This document shows positions 14,979 to 17,699 of a stretch of DNA of 17,699 nucleotides, one piece after another. Origin of the DNA: Endozoicomonadaceae bacterium (GTDB lineage Bacteria; Pseudomonadota; Gammaproteobacteria; Pseudomonadales; Endozoicomonadaceae); assembly GCA_023146365.1 (NCBI GenBank), contig JAGLCE010000099.1, positions 1 to 17,699 of the forward strand, in the 5' to 3' direction. The notes under the pieces are model-generated. The model was not told the DNA's origin, made no database searches, and saw only the letters and a program-made list of their open reading frames with translations. The translations under genes and the position numbers were made by a program. The stretch's first letter is position 1, and every line of letters begins with the position of its first letter.

Positions 14979-15008
14979 ATGAAAGAGCCACAGGCTATTG
15001 GCGAATGA
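14979..15008 (+). CDS. Possible 9-codon leader peptide overlapping the nadA start
   Basis: ATG at 14979 opens a frame encoding MKEPQAIGE whose TGA (15006-15008) overlaps the nadA ATG (15005-15007) in an ATGA arrangement. A GCGGTGA-like stretch a few bases upstream could serve as ribosome binding site, whereas nadA itself has none that is clear. The frame may couple translation into nadA. It may also be chance. Confidence 0.22.
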   Translation: MKEPQAIGE

Positions 15009-16042
15009 TACCGAAAAAAGGTCGATTGATTGCTGGCGAATATCGGTCGGGAGCACCTGCTTCCGATAAAAGTATGGCGGACGTGGTCGTACTGAAAGAA
15101 CGCATCACGGGTTTGCTCAACGAGAAAAACGCAGTGCTTGTCGCACACTATTATACTGACGATTGGATTCAGTCGCTTGCAGAGACCACGGGTGGCTGTG
15201 TTGCTGATTCACTGGAAATGGCTCGGTTTGGTAGCGTTCATCCAAGAATGACGCTAATTGTTGTGGGTGTCAAGTTTATGGGGGAGACCGCCAAGATACT
15301 GAGCCCAGAAAAAAAAGTGCTGATGCCAACGCTAGAAGCAACCTGCTCACTGGATCTTGGTTGTCCGGAGAATGAGTTTGCTCGCTTTTGCGATCAGCAC
15401 CCTGATCGCAAGGTGGTGGTTTACGCCAATACGTCTGCAGCGGTTAAGGCGAGAGCCGACTGGGTGGTTACGTCCAGTTGCGCCATTGATATTGTTGAAT
15501 ATCTGATGGATGAAGGTGAAAAACTTATCTGGGCGCCGGATCGGTATCTGGGTCATTACGTTAAAAAAGCAACGGGTGCAGATATGTTGCTCTGGGATGG
15601 TGCCTGTATTGTTCATGAGGAATTCAAGGCAGAAGGCGTTCTTGATCTTAAGCAGGTCTATCCTGATGCAGCGGTGCTGGTTCATCCGGAGTCGCCTGAG
15701 TCGGTGATTGAGCTGGCTGACGTCGTCGGCTCCACGACGCAGCTGATCAAGGCGGCGCAGACTCTGAATAACCCTTTCTTTATTGTTGCAACCGATCGCG
15801 GCATTTTTTATAAGATGCAACAGCTGGCCGGTGCAGGAAAAACGTTGATTGAAGCGCCAACGGCGGGAGAAGGTGCTACGTGTCGTAGTTGTGCGCGCTG
15901 TCCCTGGATGGCAATGAACAGTCTGGAGCTCATCGTCGATGCACTGGAGTATGGCAGCGGTGAAGTACATGTTGACTCAGTGGTCAGAGAGAAAGCACTT
16001 GTGCCGCTGGATCGCATGTTGAAATTCAATGCGATGCGTTGA
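15005..16042 (+). CDS. nadA: Quinolinate synthase NadA
   Basis: NadA is a cytosolic iron-sulfur enzyme that condenses iminoaspartate (made by NadB) with dihydroxyacetone phosphate to quinolinate, the second step of de novo NAD synthesis. The 345-residue product matches the E. coli enzyme along its length: VAHYYTDDWIQSLAETTGG, GVKFMGETAKILSPEK, YANTSAAVKARADWVVTSS, VHPESPESV and VATDRGIFYKMQQ. The three [4Fe-4S] ligands correspond to Cys114 (ATCSLDLGC), Cys201 (DGACIVHE) and Cys299 in CRSCARCPWM, which keeps the CxxCxxC motif. ATG 15005 is chosen because an in-frame stop lies just upstream at 14975 and the length fits. The Shine-Dalgarno sequence is weak. It follows tRNA-Lys as in enterobacteria and converges on bepA with only 2 bp between stop codons. 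Confidence 0.96.
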   Translation: MIPKKGRLIAGEYRSGAPASDKSMADVVVLKERITGLLNEKNAVLVAHYYTDDWIQSLAETTGGCVADSLEMARFGSVHPRMTLIVVGVKFMGETAKILSPEKKVLMPTLEATCSLDLGCPENEFARFCDQHPDRKVVVYANTSAAVKARADWVVTSSCAIDIVEYLMDEGEKLIWAPDRYLGHYVKKATGADMLLWDGACIVHEEFKAEGVLDLKQVYPDAAVLVHPESPESVIELADVVGSTTQLIKAAQTLNNPFFIVATDRGIFYKMQQLAGAGKTLIEAPTAGEGATCRSCARCPWMAMNSLELIVDALEYGSGEVHVDSVVREKALVPLDRMLKFNAMR

Positions 16043-16044
16043 GC

Positions 16045-17484
16045 TTACAGTTTCATCCGATTTTTATACGTTTGAATCTCTGTGATGCGCTCTTTAATGG
16101 CGACTTTTGTGCTGAATGGAGTGTCGGCACGTTCGGCGGCATAGTCCAAGTGTTTGATGGCGTCATCGAAATTTCCGATCAGGAAGAAAAACTCTGCTCG
16201 AGCCTTGTGAACCTCTTCAATGTCGCCGGCTTTTCCTGCAGCCTCTGCCAGTTGGTACCATACCTCTGGGTCTTCTGGGCGGAATCGGGTGAAGCGTTTA
16301 AGGGTTTTAGAGGCCGCTTGATACTGTTGATTCTGGAATAACATATTTGCGTAGGTCATGGTGAGAGGGTGGTTGTCAGGGGTAAATCTCAGCATTTTCT
16401 TGATATCCGTCATCGCTTTTTGGTGTTGCCCTTGGGCAAATTTAATCTGGTTGCCGAGAATGCGGTAGTAGACATTGTCAGGTGAACTGGCTAGCAGTGG
16501 TTGAAGGGTTTTGGCTGCCTTTGATGCATTGTTGCTTTCCAGTTGAGCCAGTGCCAATCCATAGCGAATCGTATGGAGATGATGGCTGGAACGCCCTGTT
16601 TGTAGGTCGTTTTTGAGTTGTTGTGCGATGTATTCTGGTGATTTGGCGGCTTTGACAATGGCTCGCATGCGAATCGGACTGTAGGACGGACTGTCCTGGT
16701 AGTGGCGGACAGAATATTGTTCGGCACGTCCTTTAGCGTCCGCTACCCGGTTGCCTGAAACGGGGTGTGTGCGCAGGAATTCCAGCTGAGGGGCGCTCCC
16801 TTCCATTCGACTCATGCGCTCGAATAACTTGGGCATGGCGTGTGGATCAAAATTGGCGCGTGCCATGTTGCGGATGCCGACGCGGTCTGCTTCCTGTTCG
16901 TTCTGACGGCTGAATCGTAACTGTTGGCTTTGCATGCCCGCAATCGTTGTGGTCAGGGCGGCTATACCCGCCTCGCCGCCACCGACTGCCATTAGGATGA
17001 TACTGCCTAGTATGGCGGCCATAGAGGGAATGCGTTGTTGTTGGGCGGCCTCCACCTGACGGGCGTAATGACGCTGACTTAAATGGGCCAATTCGTGCGC
17101 GATGACAGAGGCGAACTCTTGTTCACTTTCTGCGTAAAGAAACAGACCGGTGTTAATACCGATAATCCCGCCGGGTGCAGCAAACGCATTCAGTTGCGCG
17201 TTGTCGATCATGACCAGTGAAAGACGGTGGTCTTTCAGTTCGCTGGATTCCGCAAGGCGATAGATTAGTGTCTCGGTATAGTGGGTGATTTCTGGGTCGT
17301 TGAGGGTTTTCGCTTGCTTGTTGAGCATCTTTAGGAATACGTGGCCCAGTTCGTACTCCTGCTGCTGCGAGATAATAGCTGAAGAGGCGTTGCCCAATGT
17401 GGGCAGTTCTGATGCGTACAGTGCCGTGTGAATCAGTATCGTCAGACTGACGACGACGAATAGTAGACGGGCGGTTTTTAGCAT
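16045..17484 (-). CDS. bepA: Periplasmic M48 metalloprotease with TPR domain, BepA/YfgC type
   Basis: In E. coli, BepA assists assembly of outer-membrane proteins such as LptD at the BAM complex and degrades stalled ones. The 479-residue product starts with a signal peptide (cleavage likely near residue 24, after LYA). An M48 peptidase domain follows, with the zinc motif HELAH at residues 130-134 and the third ligand region NEQEADRVG (Glu198). AAPGGIIGINTGL and RTHPVSGNRVADA are typical of this family. The hydrophobic loop at about 150-185, between the motif and the third ligand, matches the family pattern. TPR-type helices fill about residues 300-479. The length is close to the 487 residues of E. 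coli BepA. All catalytic residues are present, so it should be active. It is transcribed toward nadA. Confidence 0.94.
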   Translation of the reverse strand: MLKTARLLFVVVSLTILIHTALYASELPTLGNASSAIISQQQEYELGHVFLKMLNKQAKTLNDPEITHYTETLIYRLAESSELKDHRLSLVMIDNAQLNAFAAPGGIIGINTGLFLYAESEQEFASVIAHELAHLSQRHYARQVEAAQQQRIPSMAAILGSIILMAVGGGEAGIAALTTTIAGMQSQQLRFSRQNEQEADRVGIRNMARANFDPHAMPKLFERMSRMEGSAPQLEFLRTHPVSGNRVADAKGRAEQYSVRHYQDSPSYSPIRMRAIVKAAKSPEYIAQQLKNDLQTGRSSHHLHTIRYGLALAQLESNNASKAAKTLQPLLASSPDNVYYRILGNQIKFAQGQHQKAMTDIKKMLRFTPDNHPLTMTYANMLFQNQQYQAASKTLKRFTRFRPEDPEVWYQLAEAAGKAGDIEEVHKARAEFFFLIGNFDDAIKHLDYAAERADTPFSTKVAIKERITEIQTYKNRMKL

Positions 17485-17521
17485 TAGATAACAGGTTATT
17501 TATTTTATTGAGTGGTAATGA

Positions 17522-17527
17522 ATTATA
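17522..17527 (-). promoter_or_regulatory. Putative -10 box of bepA
   Basis: On the minus strand this reads TATAAT, a perfect -10 match, about 38 nt before the bepA ATG. The region 17 nt upstream (CTTATA) is a poor -35 box, so activator help or another sigma factor would be needed. Confidence 0.35.
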
Positions 17528-17624
17528 AAGACATTTCACTGCTCTATAAGATACTATGGTGAGCGAGTTTTTTCATTAATAATTCCATTATTTTTTCGTT
17601 AATGAACGCTTTTCTGCTGAACTA

Positions 17625-17648
17625 TTTTGGCAGCGTTTTTGGCAGCGT
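17625..17648. repeat. Two perfect 12-nt tandem copies of TTTTGGCAGCGT
   Basis: The unit occurs twice back to back in the non-coding region upstream of bepA. It could be a binding site pair or a replication slip. No other copy was noticed in the window. Confidence 0.7.
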
Positions 17649-17699
17649 TGGGTGGTGGACATGAAATGTCCGATGTGGTTGGTTGGGTATTATTTTCAA

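Noticed and set aside
15347..15970. A 207-codon open frame on the minus strand inside nadA
   Set aside because: It lies antisense to a complete, clearly conserved nadA and shows no recognisable domain.
17661..17699. ATG at 17661 opening a frame (MKCPMWLVGYYFQ) to the window edge
   Set aside because: Only 13 codons are visible, no family is recognisable, and the ATG sits in a small palindrome (GGACAT-GAA-ATGTCC), so a gene start cannot be supported.

Overview
The window looks like the chromosome of a gammaproteobacterium. The right-hand third carries pal, cpoB, a tRNA-Lys(UUU) gene and nadA in the order known from Escherichia coli (tol-pal-cpoB, tRNA-Lys/Val genes, nadA). A convergent bepA-type M48 protease follows. 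The moderate, AT-leaning base composition and the very large multidomain proteins would suit a marine, host-associated lineage such as Endozoicomonadaceae. That placement is inference; the sequence supports only 'gammaproteobacterium' directly.

Left region (1-12723): a tandem array of paralogous giant genes on the + strand. Copy 1 (1-5230) enters from outside the window, and its last ~90 codons are out of frame after a run of nine T. Copy 2 (5368-11871, 2167 codons) is intact. Copy 3 (12015-12723) is a broken 5' fragment. Each copy in view is preceded by the same ~135-bp spacer, with a near-consensus promoter at an unchanged position. The encoded protein has a polar N-terminus without a signal peptide and three segments that look like decayed AAA modules. 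Two recognisable midasin/MoxR-type AAA modules follow: the first has intact motifs, the second is altered. After these come a beta-rich stretch, a transglutaminase-like Cys/His domain, a hypervariable tandem-repeat linker and a long AT-rich helical tail. I know of no characterised protein with this architecture. It is the best candidate here for an undescribed system.

Middle (12724-13267): copy 3 ends at a decayed, frameshifted fragment of an IS1182-like transposase, followed by ~350 bp of non-coding DNA with a possible pal promoter. In related bacteria tolB lies directly upstream of pal. Here the giant-gene array and transposon debris occupy that place, so the tol-pal operon appears to have been split.

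Right region (13268-17699): pal and cpoB form a short envelope operon serving the Tol-Pal division machinery and its coordination with peptidoglycan synthesis. tRNA-Lys follows, then nadA (quinolinate synthase, NAD biosynthesis). On the minus strand is bepA, a periplasmic protease/chaperone for outer-membrane protein quality control; it converges on nadA with a 2-bp gap.
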